Positions 1 to 8,611 of a stretch of 64,000 bases of DNA are shown here, piece by piece. The stretch is taken from assembly GCA_049642465.1 (NCBI GenBank), contig JBAROV010000135.1:1-64000 (forward strand), given 5' to 3'. Numbering within the stretch: the first letter of the stretch is position 1; each line of letters begins with the position of its first letter. The DNA is from CAWDPQ01 sp049642465. Lineage in GTDB: Bacteria > Acidobacteriota > Vicinamibacteria > Vicinamibacterales > 2-12-FULL-66-21. Position numbers and translations under genes: made by a program. The notes under the pieces were generated by a model. The model saw nothing but the letters and a program-made list of their open reading frames with translations, was not told where the DNA came from and searched no databases.

Positions 1-209
1 CTCCTAGTGTTCCAGCCAACACCGCGAAGCGGCTGTGCAGCCATGGCAACACCGCGAGCGCGACGCCGTGCCAGAAAAAGGGGACAGTCCCCCTTTTCCG
101 TTCGATTCCGGGAAAAGGGGGACTGTCCCCTTTTTCTGGCACGGCGTCGCGCTCGCGGTGTTGCCATGGCTGCACAGCCGCTTCGCGGTGTTGGCTGGAA
201 CACTAGGAG
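1..209. repeat. Perfect 99-bp inverted repeat at the window start
   Basis: Bases 1-99 are the exact reverse complement of 111-209, separated by an 11-base loop (100-110). The inner part of each arm carries an AAAAAGGGGACAGTCCCC-type palindromic word that looks like a REP-type intergenic element. The outer part of each arm (1-70 and 140-209) is plain coding sequence of the following membrane protein gene and its mirror copy. A perfect palindrome extending into coding sequence exactly at a sequence edge is typical of an assembly or amplification fold-back at a contig end. A real chromosomal palindrome is possible but less likely. Confidence 0.9.
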
Positions 210-1849
210 CGCTGCTCCTGCTGCGGCTGTCCCGAACGCAACACCCGGCGTCGAAGGCCGTCGCGCTCCTATGCGCGCCGGCGCTGAGCGCCGTGCTGTG
301 GGTGGGGTACTTCATGGCGCTGTACGGCACGCCAGATCCGTCGGTGCCGTATGCGCCAGGGCAGATGGGTTCGCTCACCTGGGCGCCGGGAGGAATAGCG
401 GGATTGCTCTTCGATCAGCGGTTTGGACTCCTGCCGTATGCGCCCGTACTTGCGTTTGCCATCGCGGGCTTCGTGCCGATGATGATGACGCCCTCGACGC
501 GCAGGCTCGCGCTCGAACTGCTGTTCGTCATGGTGCCGTACCTGCTCGCGGTCGGGCAGTTTGCGATGTGGTGGGGAGGCAACAGCGCTCCGGCCAGGTT
601 TTTCATGCCCGTGCTGCCCGTGCTGTGCGTTCCGGCCGCCGTCTTCTGGACGAAGGTTGCGGCGCGCCCGGAGCGGCTGTTGCCGATTGCCGCCTTGTGT
701 TTCACGGTGCTCGTGACGGCTGCCGTGGTCTCTGCCGATCGAGGTCGAATGGCCTTCAACGCACGAGAGGCACCGGCGCTCTGGCTCGAGTGGTTCGCGA
801 AAGCGGTGAACCTGCCGCAGGCCACGCCGTGGTGGGCGCGTGAATCAGTGCCGACGTTTGTTCGCGACGTGAGTGTGTGGTTGGTTGCAGTGCTGGCGTC
901 GCTGTTTGCCGCGCGCGCGGCGCGGCACCGTGTTTCACCCCGCGGTCAGCCGGTCGTCCTCGCCTGGGCGCTGGCGGTCGCTGTGATGGCCGCTGCCACC
1001 ATCGGCTGGGCGCTCCGTGGTATCGACGGCCGAAGTGTCGTGCCGGCGCAGCTCCAGCTGCTGCGCGCCATTGCCGCCTCACCAACGGCGTTGCTCCTCG
1101 ATCTCCACCCAACGCGCATCGTCGAGCGTTCATCGGTGATGCACCAGCTCCGTCTCGAGGTAACCAGACCCTTGGCTGCCGGTCGAGGCGGACGCGACAG
1201 CACGTTGTTTCAGCTTCCCCGCATACCGGCGGGGCAGTATCGTTTGGTCCCGCCGGCAACCGCACGCGGGTGGTTGATGATCGGAGTCGGGCGCGATCAG
1301 TTTTCCTTGCACACCACGCCGCTGCCGGTGCCGTCGGGATCGATCGATCTCGACTTTCCCATTGGTGTGCGAGCGATCGTCATTCGCGGCGACGAGGATG
1401 CGCGGCAGACCATGGACAGCGTGGTTATCGAGCCGCTCACGATTCTCACCAATGACTCCTCGACGAAGGCGATCGCGCGGACGGCCGTGAAATATCGATC
1501 CGCAGCCGTGTTCTTTCTCGACGATCGCAGCTTTCCCGAGCCCGAAGGGTTTTGGATTGGCGGAGCGCGCTCGACCGCATTTGTCGTTCGTCCGGATCAG
1601 CGCGCTCCATCTGTGTCATTAGTGTTCCGCAACGGGCCCGTCGCGAATCATGCCGTGGTGGAGTCGGGAGTCAACCGCACCGAACTCGACCTGGGGCCCG
1701 CCGAGGAGCGTCGAATCAGCGTTCCTGTGGAACAGGCACGCGGCGCCAGCCACGTCGGCGTGCGCGTCACCGGTGGATTTCGACCCTCAGCGGAAGACCC
1801 ATCGCGCCGTGATACGCGGTTTCTGGGTCTGTTCGTGAGAATTGAATGA
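140..1849 (+). CDS. Polytopic membrane protein, glycosyltransferase-39-like, 5' truncated
   Basis: The reading frame is open from the window start, but the sequence before about base 140 belongs to the inverted repeat, so the true N-terminus is missing. The first half (to about base 1050) has several hydrophobic segments. It includes the stretch LPWLHSRFAVLAG and a later WWGGNSAPARFFMPVLPVL, a pattern typical of membrane-bound lipid-carrier-dependent glycosyl or mannosyl transferases (GT39/GT83-like), where a charged or aromatic loop precedes a helix. The last 250 or so residues look soluble and beta-rich and end at TGA 1847-1849. No catalytic Asp motif can be assigned because the N-terminal loop that normally carries it is not in the window. 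The glycosyltransferase assignment is an inference from loop pattern only. Confidence 0.6.
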   Translation, partial: HGVALAVLPWLHSRFAVLAGTLGALLLLRLSRTQHPASKAVALLCAPALSAVLWVGYFMALYGTPDPSVPYAPGQMGSLTWAPGGIAGLLFDQRFGLLPYAPVLAFAIAGFVPMMMTPSTRRLALELLFVMVPYLLAVGQFAMWWGGNSAPARFFMPVLPVLCVPAAVFWTKVAARPERLLPIAALCFTVLVTAAVVSADRGRMAFNAREAPALWLEWFAKAVNLPQATPWWARESVPTFVRDVSVWLVAVLASLFAARAARHRVSPRGQPVVLAWALAVAVMAAATIGWALRGIDGRSVVPAQLQLLRAIAASPTALLLDLHPTRIVERSSVMHQLRLEVTRPLAAGRGGRDSTLFQLPRIPAGQYRLVPPATARGWLMIGVGRDQFSLHTTPLPVPSGSIDLDFPIGVRAIVIRGDEDARQTMDSVVIEPLTILTNDSSTKAIARTAVKYRSAAVFFLDDRSFPEPEGFWIGGARSTAFVVRPDQRAPSVSLVFRNGPVANHAVVESGVNRTELDLGPAEERRISVPVEQARGASHVGVRVTGGFRPSAEDPSRRDTRFLGLFVRIE

Positions 1850-1869
1850 GTCGCTAGTCGCTAGTCTAG
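1848..1869. repeat. Short CTAGTCG heptamer repeat between convergent genes
   Basis: About three copies of a 7-base unit (consensus CTAGTCG) occupy the junction between two convergent genes and supply the TAG stop of the minus-strand gene (1866-1868). The same unit recurs at 8546-8570 and, as CGACTAG, at 28653-28690. Confidence 0.7.
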
Positions 1870-2684
1870 AAGCGCGCGACGCCGCCGAAATACAGCCCCT
1901 TCATTTTCAGATCGCCCTGGTCCTGTTCGATCTTGTAAAAGACCGTCAGCGATCGATACCCGGCCTGCGCGCCGAAGTTGTCGCTGAAGTTCACCGTGCC
2001 GTAGAGATCGAAGTCGAAATACCTGCCCTGATAATCCTCGTCGATGCTGCTGGGGAGTTTGAAGAAGCTGAACTCGCCGGTGATCGAGATGTTGGGCACC
2101 ACGTAGCCGCGGCCGATAAAGCCAATTGCGGGAATAGGTGCCTGGGCGTGCACGAACTCCTCGCCGACGAAGGCGTTCGAGAGCGAAGCCTTGATGTCGG
2201 TGTGCTTCAATTCGAGGAGCAGCCCCGCGAAGCCGCGATCGCGATACACAAAGTCCCACTCATAGCCGAAACGGTAGGCATTCCATTTGAGCTCGGTGGT
2301 AACGGGAATAGCGACGTCAAAGCGCTGGCCGTTGAAGACCAGTGTGCGGCGGAGCGTGGATTCCGTGTCGTAACCAATCGGCGTGTATTCGAATCTGAAC
2401 TTGTGCTTCGTCGCCGGGCGAAGCACGACCTTCAATTGTTTAAAGGTCTTCTTCTCAATCCCGAGGTCCTCCTTGAAGTCGATCTGTGTGCCGACGATGC
2501 CCAGCGACTCGCTGGTGATCAAAACGGTCGGGGTCGGCGACCAGAGGTACCCGCCAACTTCGACGTGGTAGTTCTCGCCAGTGGCGCGATTGCCCCCGCG
2601 GACGGCGTACTGCGCGGCCGCCGGAGTGGCGGCGACGCCGCAGGTCAACAAGGACATTGCTACTGCAACTACATGATTTCGCAC
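1866..2684 (-). CDS. Predicted outer-membrane beta-barrel protein
   Basis: Encodes 272 residues from a GTG start at 2684. I chose this start because a GAGAGGGG ribosome-binding site lies just upstream and a signal peptide (SLLTCGVAATPAAAQ) follows at once; the frame is open further upstream but without a signal sequence. After cleavage the protein is rich in alternating aromatic/polar strands (FRFEYTPIGYD, NAYRFGYEWDF, GYVVPNISITGEFSFF) and ends in ...YFGGVARF. That terminal Phe is the usual signal for insertion by the BAM complex. I recognise no named family. It is divergent to the GntR-type regulator at 2816, whose operator lies in the shared 130-bp gap, so the two may be co-regulated. Confidence 0.75.
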   Translation of the reverse strand: MRNHVVAVAMSLLTCGVAATPAAAQYAVRGGNRATGENYHVEVGGYLWSPTPTVLITSESLGIVGTQIDFKEDLGIEKKTFKQLKVVLRPATKHKFRFEYTPIGYDTESTLRRTLVFNGQRFDVAIPVTTELKWNAYRFGYEWDFVYRDRGFAGLLLELKHTDIKASLSNAFVGEEFVHAQAPIPAIGFIGRGYVVPNISITGEFSFFKLPSSIDEDYQGRYFDFDLYGTVNFSDNFGAQAGYRSLTVFYKIEQDQGDLKMKGLYFGGVARF

Positions 2685-2791
2685 GCGTAACCCCTCTCTG
2701 AACCCCGTCTGAACCGACCTGGCTGCGGCTCGTCTCGCTATTCGCTCGCTCTCGGCCGCAGGCCTCTCTGAACCTTTTCGGAATCTCCCGA

Positions 2792-2810
2792 TGTATACTG
2801 CACGTATACA
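2792..2810. promoter_or_regulatory. GntR-type palindromic operator TGTATAC-N5-GTATACA
   Basis: A perfect 7-bp inverted repeat with a 5-base spacer (TGCAC) ends 6 bases before the start codon of the adjacent GntR/FCD regulator. FadR-subfamily regulators typically bind short palindromes built around GT-N(0-7)-AC, so this fits an autoregulatory operator. A TATACT hexamer within it could be the -10 element, which would let bound protein block transcription. The gap is shared with a divergent outer-membrane gene. Confidence 0.7.
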
Positions 2811-2815
2811 CAACA

Positions 2816-3523
2816 ATGGCTCTGATGGATTCGCCCCTTCACCCCGAATCGCCGCAAGTCGAACGCGCCTACCAGAACATCAAGATGGGCATCGTGCGCG
2901 GCCGCTATCCGCCGGGCGCCCCGCTTTCGGAAGTCAGTCTTGCCCGCGAGCACGGGATGAGCCGGACGCCGGTGCGAGAAGGTCTCGCCCGTTTATGGCA
3001 GGAGCGGTACCTCGATCGTGTCGTTGGTCACGGATATTTCGTCGCTCGTGTCACCGTACAGTCGATCCACGACACCTTTGATGTTCGGCGCCTGCTCGAA
3101 GGGGCCGCTGCTGCGCGCGCGGCCGAGCGCGCCACCGAGGACGAGATTGCCGCGATGCGACAGTTCGCCGTGGTGTCGGCTCCGCCTGGCACCGCCGTCG
3201 CGTCACGCGACAACGACTATCGCGAAGCCGAAGCTGCCAACGTCCGCTTCCACATGGCCATAGCCGCGGCGGCGCGCAACACGCTCGCGCAGGAGTTGAT
3301 CGAGCGGTGCCTCGCGCAGGTCGATCGGTTCATGTCGCTCGGCGTGCAGTTCGGTCCTTTTCAGGAGGGCGCGACCGCCGCGCACCTCGAAATCGTCGAC
3401 GCCATCGCGCGTCGCGACTCGGCCGCAGCAAAGGCCCGCATGGAAGAGCACTTGGACTGCGGCAGCCAGCTGATGAAAGACGCGCTGCTCCGGGGCCAGC
3501 TGTCTACGGTCGGCGTCGAGTAG
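2816..3523 (+). CDS. GntR family transcriptional regulator, FCD (FadR) subfamily
   Basis: Encodes 235 residues. The N-terminal winged helix-turn-helix spans about residues 12-80 (AYQNIKMGIVRGRYPPGAPL, then SLAREHGMSRTPVREGLARL, the classic GntR recognition helix) and ends with a wing (VVGHGYFVARVT). An all-helical FCD effector domain follows (about 85-225) with conserved Arg, Asp and His positions that in this family hold a metal and bind small carboxylic acids. ATG 2816 is taken as the start; ATG 2825 is possible. There is no Shine-Dalgarno sequence and the operator is only 6 bases upstream, so the mRNA may be nearly leaderless. Likely targets are itself, the divergent barrel gene, and possibly the TonB receptor downstream. 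The effector is unknown. Confidence 0.92.
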   Translation: MALMDSPLHPESPQVERAYQNIKMGIVRGRYPPGAPLSEVSLAREHGMSRTPVREGLARLWQERYLDRVVGHGYFVARVTVQSIHDTFDVRRLLEGAAAARAAERATEDEIAAMRQFAVVSAPPGTAVASRDNDYREAEAANVRFHMAIAAAARNTLAQELIERCLAQVDRFMSLGVQFGPFQEGATAAHLEIVDAIARRDSAAAKARMEEHLDCGSQLMKDALLRGQLSTVGVE

Positions 3524-3739
3524 CGCCGGCATCACGATTGCTCCGTGCAGCGCTGGCGCGCGATAGCGCAGCCGGCACTGCAAATTTCCAGGCGTTTCCA
3601 CGCGGCGCACACCGACGCCGCGCTTTCGTTCGTCTCTCGGCGATACGGTTTTCCGAAGGCGGACGTGGTGTTTTTGGATGGATGGGCCCGGGTTGTCGTT
3701 CCTCATTTCGATCATACAGAAAGCGTCTGGAGGATTGTG

Positions 3740-6700
3740 ATGAAACATCGTGTGTTGTTCGTGGTGCTCGCGGTGCTTCTTGCCGCCAGCGGCGCTGCGG
3801 CGCAGCAGGGCACTTCTGAGGTGCGGGGCCGCGTACTTGACCCGCAAGGCGGGGTGTTGCCAGGCGTCACCGTGACCGTTCGCAACCAGGACACCGGCAT
3901 GTTCCGCGAAACCGTCAGCAACGCCGACGGCACTTACTTCATCAGCGGCATTGTGCCCGGCGCCTACGAGATCACGGCGGAGATGCAAGGCTTCAAGAAA
4001 TACGCACGCCGGGACGTGCGGCTGGAAGTCGGGAAAACAACCAGCCTTGACGTGGAGATGGAGGTGGGCACCCTCGCCGAGACGGTGACAGTGTCCGCCG
4101 AGTCGCCCATCGTGGACGTGACCTCCAAGGAAGTCGGCGGTCACATCACCGCGCGTGAACTGGTTGAACTGCCGTCGATCAACCGGAACTTCGTCGGCTT
4201 CGTTGGCCTGCTGCCGGGAATCATTCCCAGTATCAGCACGGAATCGTTCGGCAGCGACTCCATTACGGTGAACGGCCAGGACCCCCGCAACAACAACTAC
4301 ATGCTCGATGGTGCCAACAATAACGACGACGTCATTGGCCAGCGGGCGGGGACGCAGGCGCGCACCCCGATCGAAGCGGTGCAGGAGTTCCAGGTCATCA
4401 CCAACCAGTTCGACGCGGAGTTCGGGCGAACCACCGGTGCGATTATCAACGCCGTCACGAAATCGGGGACGAACAATTTCCGCGGCAGCGCGTTCGGATT
4501 CTTTCAGGACGCGAGCCTCACCAACAAGGACTACTTTGCGAAGAAGCTGAGGCTGGACAAACCTGACACCTCACAGCAGCAGTTCGGCGGTACGATTGGC
4601 GGACCGATCGTTCGAGACAAGGCCCATTTCTTTGGCAGCGTGGAGCGCGTCCGTATCGACGAAGGAATCACGATCAACATCCCGGCACGTCCGGAGTTCA
4701 ATGCCACGACCACCGAACAGACGCGAGTCTGGAATACGGTCGTGCGGTTCGATCATCAGCTCAGCGCCAACCATACGTGGGGCGTTCGCTGGTTGCGGGA
4801 GTATTCGCCGCAATTCAACCAGATTATCGGCAGTGTGACCCTCGAAGCCTCCCGTGAGGAAGACGACCTCGATCAGACCGTCGTGACCTCGCTCAACTCC
4901 GTCATGGGGAACACTCGGGTAAATTCGTTGCGGATCGGTTGGACCCAGGAAGACGTGTCGTTTGCGAACCCCTGTTTCAACGGCAACGGGCGTATCCAGT
5001 CCAACTGCCAGCCCACGCTCGCGTTTCAGACGTTCACGACGCAGCAGAGTTCGGTTGCCCAGGCGCGCATCAACGACGCGGTTCAAATCGAAGACACACT
5101 CTCGTGGTTTTTGCCTGGGAAGCGCGGCGACCATGACCTCAAGTTCGGGGTGCAGGGGCAGTACTCGCAATCCAAAAACGACGCGCAGGACAACCTGAAT
5201 GGCACGTTCAGCTTCGGGCGCAGCAACGGCCCCTTCGACGCCAACAATCCCTCGACCTACCCGGAACGGTTCTCGATCCGAGTGGGAGGGCCGGGGCGGA
5301 GTTTGAACAAATCGAATTTCTTTGCCGCATTCGTCCAGGACAAATGGAAGATGACAGACCGGCTCACGATGAGTCTTGGACTGCGGTACGACCTGGAAAA
5401 GATTCCTATCAGAGAAGTCGACAACCCGCTGTTCGCCGACGAAAACGACTATCCGGTCGACAAGAACAACATTCAGCCCCGCATTGGCCTCGCCTACAAC
5501 TTGGCCGACGGCCGCAGCGTCGTCCGTGGCGGCTACGGCCGGTTCTTCGACAAGACACACTTCGAATTGATCGGTGGGATCTACACGAACACCGTGTTTG
5601 CCTCCTCGTTCAACCGCAACTTCCCACTCGCTGATATCGATCCAAACCCCCGTCTGGGGTCGTTGCCGACCGATCCATTCCTGGTGGGCGGCCCTACGCT
5701 CACCGATGCGAAGCGGGCGCTGCTCGAGCAACAGTTTGGCGGCGGGGCGTCACTGCGCAACACCGGAGCGACATGGGACAGTCCTGACCGCCGTCTGCCC
5801 TACACGGATCAGGTCACCGCGGGGTACGAGCGCCAGTTCGGCGGGAGCTACTCGGCGAGCGTTGATTACGTGCATGCGTTCGCCCGCGACCTGTTCATTT
5901 CCCGTCAGCTCAATCCGCAGCTTCGTGCCACGACGGCGGTCACCTCGACTGCCGTCCGGCAGGGGAGTGCGGTGCTGAGCGAGGCCACACAGGCGTTGCG
6001 CGCCAAATACGGCGCCGGATTTGCCGCTTTCACGGGTAGCGTCACGATTCCCGAGAACGTGGCGCGCACGGATTACGACGCGGTGATGTTTCAGCTCGAG
6101 AAGCGTTTCAGCAACCACTTCAGCACGCGCCTGGCGTATACCCTGGCTTACTCGCGGGGTAACACGACCGGCGTCGGAATCGCCGCGAGCAATTTCCAGG
6201 TGCTCGACGATCTGCATCTGGAGTTGAACGAAGGGCCGACCAATCTCGACCAGCGCCACAATTTCGTGATCAGCGGCACGGCAGTCGTGCCGCGCACCGG
6301 CGGACTGACCGTGAGCTGGATTGCCCGAGCGCTGAGCGGATCTCCGTTCACGATTACCAACGGCAACATCGATCCGGATCGCAATGGCACGCAAGCCGAG
6401 CCGCTTCCGTCGGGAAGCTACTCGGGTCAGGGCGACGACTCGTACACCGTTGACTTTGAAAGCAAACGGAACGGCGCCTACGGTCCCGGTTTCTTCAAAC
6501 TGGATCTTCGGCTTGGGTATCGTGTCGACCTCGCCGGCCGCCGCTTCGAACTCTTCGGCGAGATCTTCAACGTGACGGATCGCGTGAATTTCGCAAATCC
6601 GTCGGGGAACCAGGCGAGCACCGATTTTCTCCGGCTGACGACGTATTCCACGAGCACCACGCCGCGCACTGGACAGTTCGGCGTCAGGTTCGCGTTCTGA
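3740..6700 (+). CDS. TonB-dependent receptor with carboxypeptidase-regulatory-like domain
   Basis: Encodes 986 residues from ATG 3740, with GGAGG 6 bases upstream. A signal peptide (to about residue 23, ...AASGAAAQQ) is followed by a carboxypeptidase-regulatory-like beta-sandwich (about 28-115; RGRVLDPQGGVLPGVTVTV, GTYFISGIVPGAYEI). Next come a TonB plug (about 120-260; the DGANNNDDV loop and AEFGRTTGAIINAVTKSG) and a 22-strand-type barrel ending ...GQFGVRFAF. This Oar-like architecture is greatly expanded in Acidobacteria and is thought to import large or carbohydrate-type substrates using TonB-ExbBD energy. The substrate is not deducible. The GntR regulator immediately upstream is a plausible controller. 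Confidence 0.95.
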   Translation: MKHRVLFVVLAVLLAASGAAAQQGTSEVRGRVLDPQGGVLPGVTVTVRNQDTGMFRETVSNADGTYFISGIVPGAYEITAEMQGFKKYARRDVRLEVGKTTSLDVEMEVGTLAETVTVSAESPIVDVTSKEVGGHITARELVELPSINRNFVGFVGLLPGIIPSISTESFGSDSITVNGQDPRNNNYMLDGANNNDDVIGQRAGTQARTPIEAVQEFQVITNQFDAEFGRTTGAIINAVTKSGTNNFRGSAFGFFQDASLTNKDYFAKKLRLDKPDTSQQQFGGTIGGPIVRDKAHFFGSVERVRIDEGITINIPARPEFNATTTEQTRVWNTVVRFDHQLSANHTWGVRWLREYSPQFNQIIGSVTLEASREEDDLDQTVVTSLNSVMGNTRVNSLRIGWTQEDVSFANPCFNGNGRIQSNCQPTLAFQTFTTQQSSVAQARINDAVQIEDTLSWFLPGKRGDHDLKFGVQGQYSQSKNDAQDNLNGTFSFGRSNGPFDANNPSTYPERFSIRVGGPGRSLNKSNFFAAFVQDKWKMTDRLTMSLGLRYDLEKIPIREVDNPLFADENDYPVDKNNIQPRIGLAYNLADGRSVVRGGYGRFFDKTHFELIGGIYTNTVFASSFNRNFPLADIDPNPRLGSLPTDPFLVGGPTLTDAKRALLEQQFGGGASLRNTGATWDSPDRRLPYTDQVTAGYERQFGGSYSASVDYVHAFARDLFISRQLNPQLRATTAVTSTAVRQGSAVLSEATQALRAKYGAGFAAFTGSVTIPENVARTDYDAVMFQLEKRFSNHFSTRLAYTLAYSRGNTTGVGIAASNFQVLDDLHLELNEGPTNLDQRHNFVISGTAVVPRTGGLTVSWIARALSGSPFTITNGNIDPDRNGTQAEPLPSGSYSGQGDDSYTVDFESKRNGAYGPGFFKLDLRLGYRVDLAGRRFELFGEIFNVTDRVNFANPSGNQASTDFLRLTTYSTSTTPRTGQFGVRFAF

Positions 6701-6703
6701 ACA

Positions 6704-6776
6704 AGGGAAAGGGAGAAGGGAAGACGTTCCTTCTCCCTTTTCCCTTCTCCCTTTTCCCTTCTCCCTTTTCCCTTTA
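6704..6776. repeat. Heptamer hairpin: GGGAGAA block followed by TTCTCCC/TTTTCCC block
   Basis: Purine heptamers (GGGAAA, GGGAGAA, GGGAA) are followed by six alternating TTCTCCC and TTTTCCC heptamers. The first arm pairs almost perfectly with the start of the second, so the transcript would fold into a stem right after the receptor stop codon, followed by a pyrimidine-rich tract. It could serve as a terminator. The same heptamer set occurs at 37727-37792, 31 kb away. Confidence 0.85.
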
Positions 6777-6787
6777 CTCTATCCAGC

Positions 6788-8545
6788 ATGGGCCCCGCGT
6801 TTCGGCGTCTCCTGCCTTTTGTTGTTCGCTACCGCCGCTCCTTCCTCCTCGGGCTTGGGTGCGTCGTCATCACCACGGCGATACAGCTTCTTTCGCCGTG
6901 GGTCCTGAAGTACGCCATCGATGATCTGAACGCAGGCGTGACGCGATCAAAACTGGCGCTCTACGCGGGGATTCTCCTCGGCCTGGCGTGCATCGGCGCG
7001 GTCTTCAGGTTCTCGATGCGCCGCATCATCATCGGCGCTTCGCGCGACATCGAGTACGACATGCGGAATGCGTTTTTCGCCCGCCTGCAGCTCATGCCGC
7101 TCGGATATTACCAGTCGAGGCGGACCGGCGATCTGATGTCTCGCGCAACGAACGATCTCAACGCGGTCCGCATGATGGTGGGACCGGCCGTCATGTATTC
7201 GGCCAGCACCATCCTGACGTTCCTGGTCGCCATCATTCTGATGATGTCGATCGACCCTCGGTTGACACTCATCGCGCTCGTTCCGCTGCCGTTCGTCTCC
7301 ATCAGCGTTCGATATTTCGGCAGCGAGATTCATCGCCGGTTCGAAGCCATTCAGGAGCAGCTGGCCGATCTGAGCGCGGTCGTGCAGGAAGCCTTGTCCG
7401 GCGTCAGGGTGGTACGCGCCTATCGCGAAGAAGCGCACGAAATTGCACGCTTCCGAACGGCAAACCTCGAGTATCTCGCGCGCAATCGCGGCCTCATCTC
7501 GCTGCAGGGGTTCTTCTATCCGAGCATGACGCTCTTTCTCGGCCTCGGCTCGCTCCTCGTTCTGTGGCAGGGCAGCCGCGCCGTGATTGGCGGACGCATT
7601 ACCCTCGGTGAGTTCGTCGCCTTCAACGCCTACCTGGTGATGCTCAGCTGGCCGATGATTGCGTTTGGGTGGGTGACGAACATCCTGCAACGCGGCATGG
7701 CGTCGTGGAAGCGCATGCTGGAGATCCTCGAGGCCGAACCCGCCATCAACGATGCCGCGGTGAGCGCGGCGGGGCGGAACGTGAACATTACAGGCACGAT
7801 CGAGTTTCGCGACGTGACGTTCCGGTACCCCGGCTCGGACCGCGTCGTGCTCGACAGGGTGTCGCTGGGCATCGAGGCAGGGAGGACCGTGGCGTTTGTA
7901 GGCGCCACGGGGTCCGGCAAGTCCACGCTGATCAGCCTGTTGCCCAGACTGCACGAACCCCCGCGCGGGACGGTGTTTCTCGACGGTGTCGACGTGCTCG
8001 AGATTCCGCTCGAGAGGCTTCGCCAGGCCATCGGATTCGTTCCGCAGGAACCGTTTCTGTTCTCGGACACGATTGGAGAAAACATTGGGTTCGGCGTGCC
8101 GCCACGCGACGATCTCGACGAGCGGGTCCGAGCCGCCGCAGCAACCGCGCGTCTCGACGTCGACCTCGAATCCTTTCCGAAAGGCTTCGCCACGCTCGTC
8201 GGTGAGCGTGGCATCACGCTGTCGGGCGGACAGAAGCAGCGCACCGCGCTCGCGCGGGCGATCTTGACGGATCCAGCCATTCTGATCCTGGACGATGCGA
8301 TGTCCGCCGTGGATACGTATACGGAGGAGGAAATCCTGTTGCGGCTTCGCGAAGTGATGCGGGCGCGGACGTCGCTGATCGTCGCTCACCGCGTCTCGAC
8401 CGTCCGCCACGCCGATCTCATCGTCGTCCTCGACAACGGCCGAATCGTCGAGCAGGGACGTCACGACGAACTCGTACGCCGGGGGGGGATGTATGCGGAG
8501 TTGAACCGGAAGCAGCAGCTGGAAGAGGAGCTGGCGGAAGCATAG
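6788..8545 (+). CDS. ABC exporter half-transporter, subunit with degenerate ATP site
   Basis: Encodes 585 residues: six transmembrane helices (about 1-310) fused to a nucleotide-binding domain. Walker A is GATGSGKST (372-380), the signature is canonical LSGGQ (478-482), Walker B is ILILDD (D502), and the H-loop is AHRVST. The residue after the Walker B Asp, normally the catalytic Glu, is Asp (D503). This is the hallmark of the TM287/BmrC-type subunit of heterodimeric type IV exporters. Its partner is the next gene. Such pumps export lipids, drugs or peptides from the inner membrane; the cargo here is unknown. ATG 6788 lies directly after a repeat tract with no recognisable ribosome-binding site. 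Confidence 0.93.
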   Translation: MGPAFRRLLPFVVRYRRSFLLGLGCVVITTAIQLLSPWVLKYAIDDLNAGVTRSKLALYAGILLGLACIGAVFRFSMRRIIIGASRDIEYDMRNAFFARLQLMPLGYYQSRRTGDLMSRATNDLNAVRMMVGPAVMYSASTILTFLVAIILMMSIDPRLTLIALVPLPFVSISVRYFGSEIHRRFEAIQEQLADLSAVVQEALSGVRVVRAYREEAHEIARFRTANLEYLARNRGLISLQGFFYPSMTLFLGLGSLLVLWQGSRAVIGGRITLGEFVAFNAYLVMLSWPMIAFGWVTNILQRGMASWKRMLEILEAEPAINDAAVSAAGRNVNITGTIEFRDVTFRYPGSDRVVLDRVSLGIEAGRTVAFVGATGSGKSTLISLLPRLHEPPRGTVFLDGVDVLEIPLERLRQAIGFVPQEPFLFSDTIGENIGFGVPPRDDLDERVRAAAATARLDVDLESFPKGFATLVGERGITLSGGQKQRTALARAILTDPAILILDDAMSAVDTYTEEEILLRLREVMRARTSLIVAHRVSTVRHADLIVVLDNGRIVEQGRHDELVRRGGMYAELNRKQQLEEELAEA

Positions 8546-8610
8546 GTCTAGTCGCTAGTCGCTAGTCTCGGGTCCTGACCAAAGACCGAAGACCGAAGAC
8601 CAAAGACCAA
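8546..8610. repeat. Heptamer repeats CTAGTCG then AGACCGA/AGACCAA
   Basis: This 65-bp gap between the two ABC genes is made entirely of heptamers: two CTAGTCG, CTAGTCT, CGGGTCC, then five units of the AGACC(A/G)A type. GGGTCC...GACC allows only limited pairing. The repeat runs right up to the GTG start of the next gene, leaving no Shine-Dalgarno sequence. Confidence 0.85.
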
Positions 8611-8611
8611 C

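Noticed and set aside
7..843. ORF starting in the inverted repeat, frame different from the membrane protein
   Set aside because: Arg/Ala-rich shadow frame with no hydrophobic pattern; it exists only because the region is GC-rich.
1842..2690. Plus-strand ORF of 282 codons over the barrel gene
   Set aside because: Antisense to a protein with signal peptide and C-terminal Phe; composition Glu/Val/Arg-rich without motifs.
3203..4144. Minus-strand ORF of 313 codons overlapping the GntR gene and the receptor start
   Set aside because: His/Arg-rich shadow; it runs across an intergenic region and two well-supported genes.
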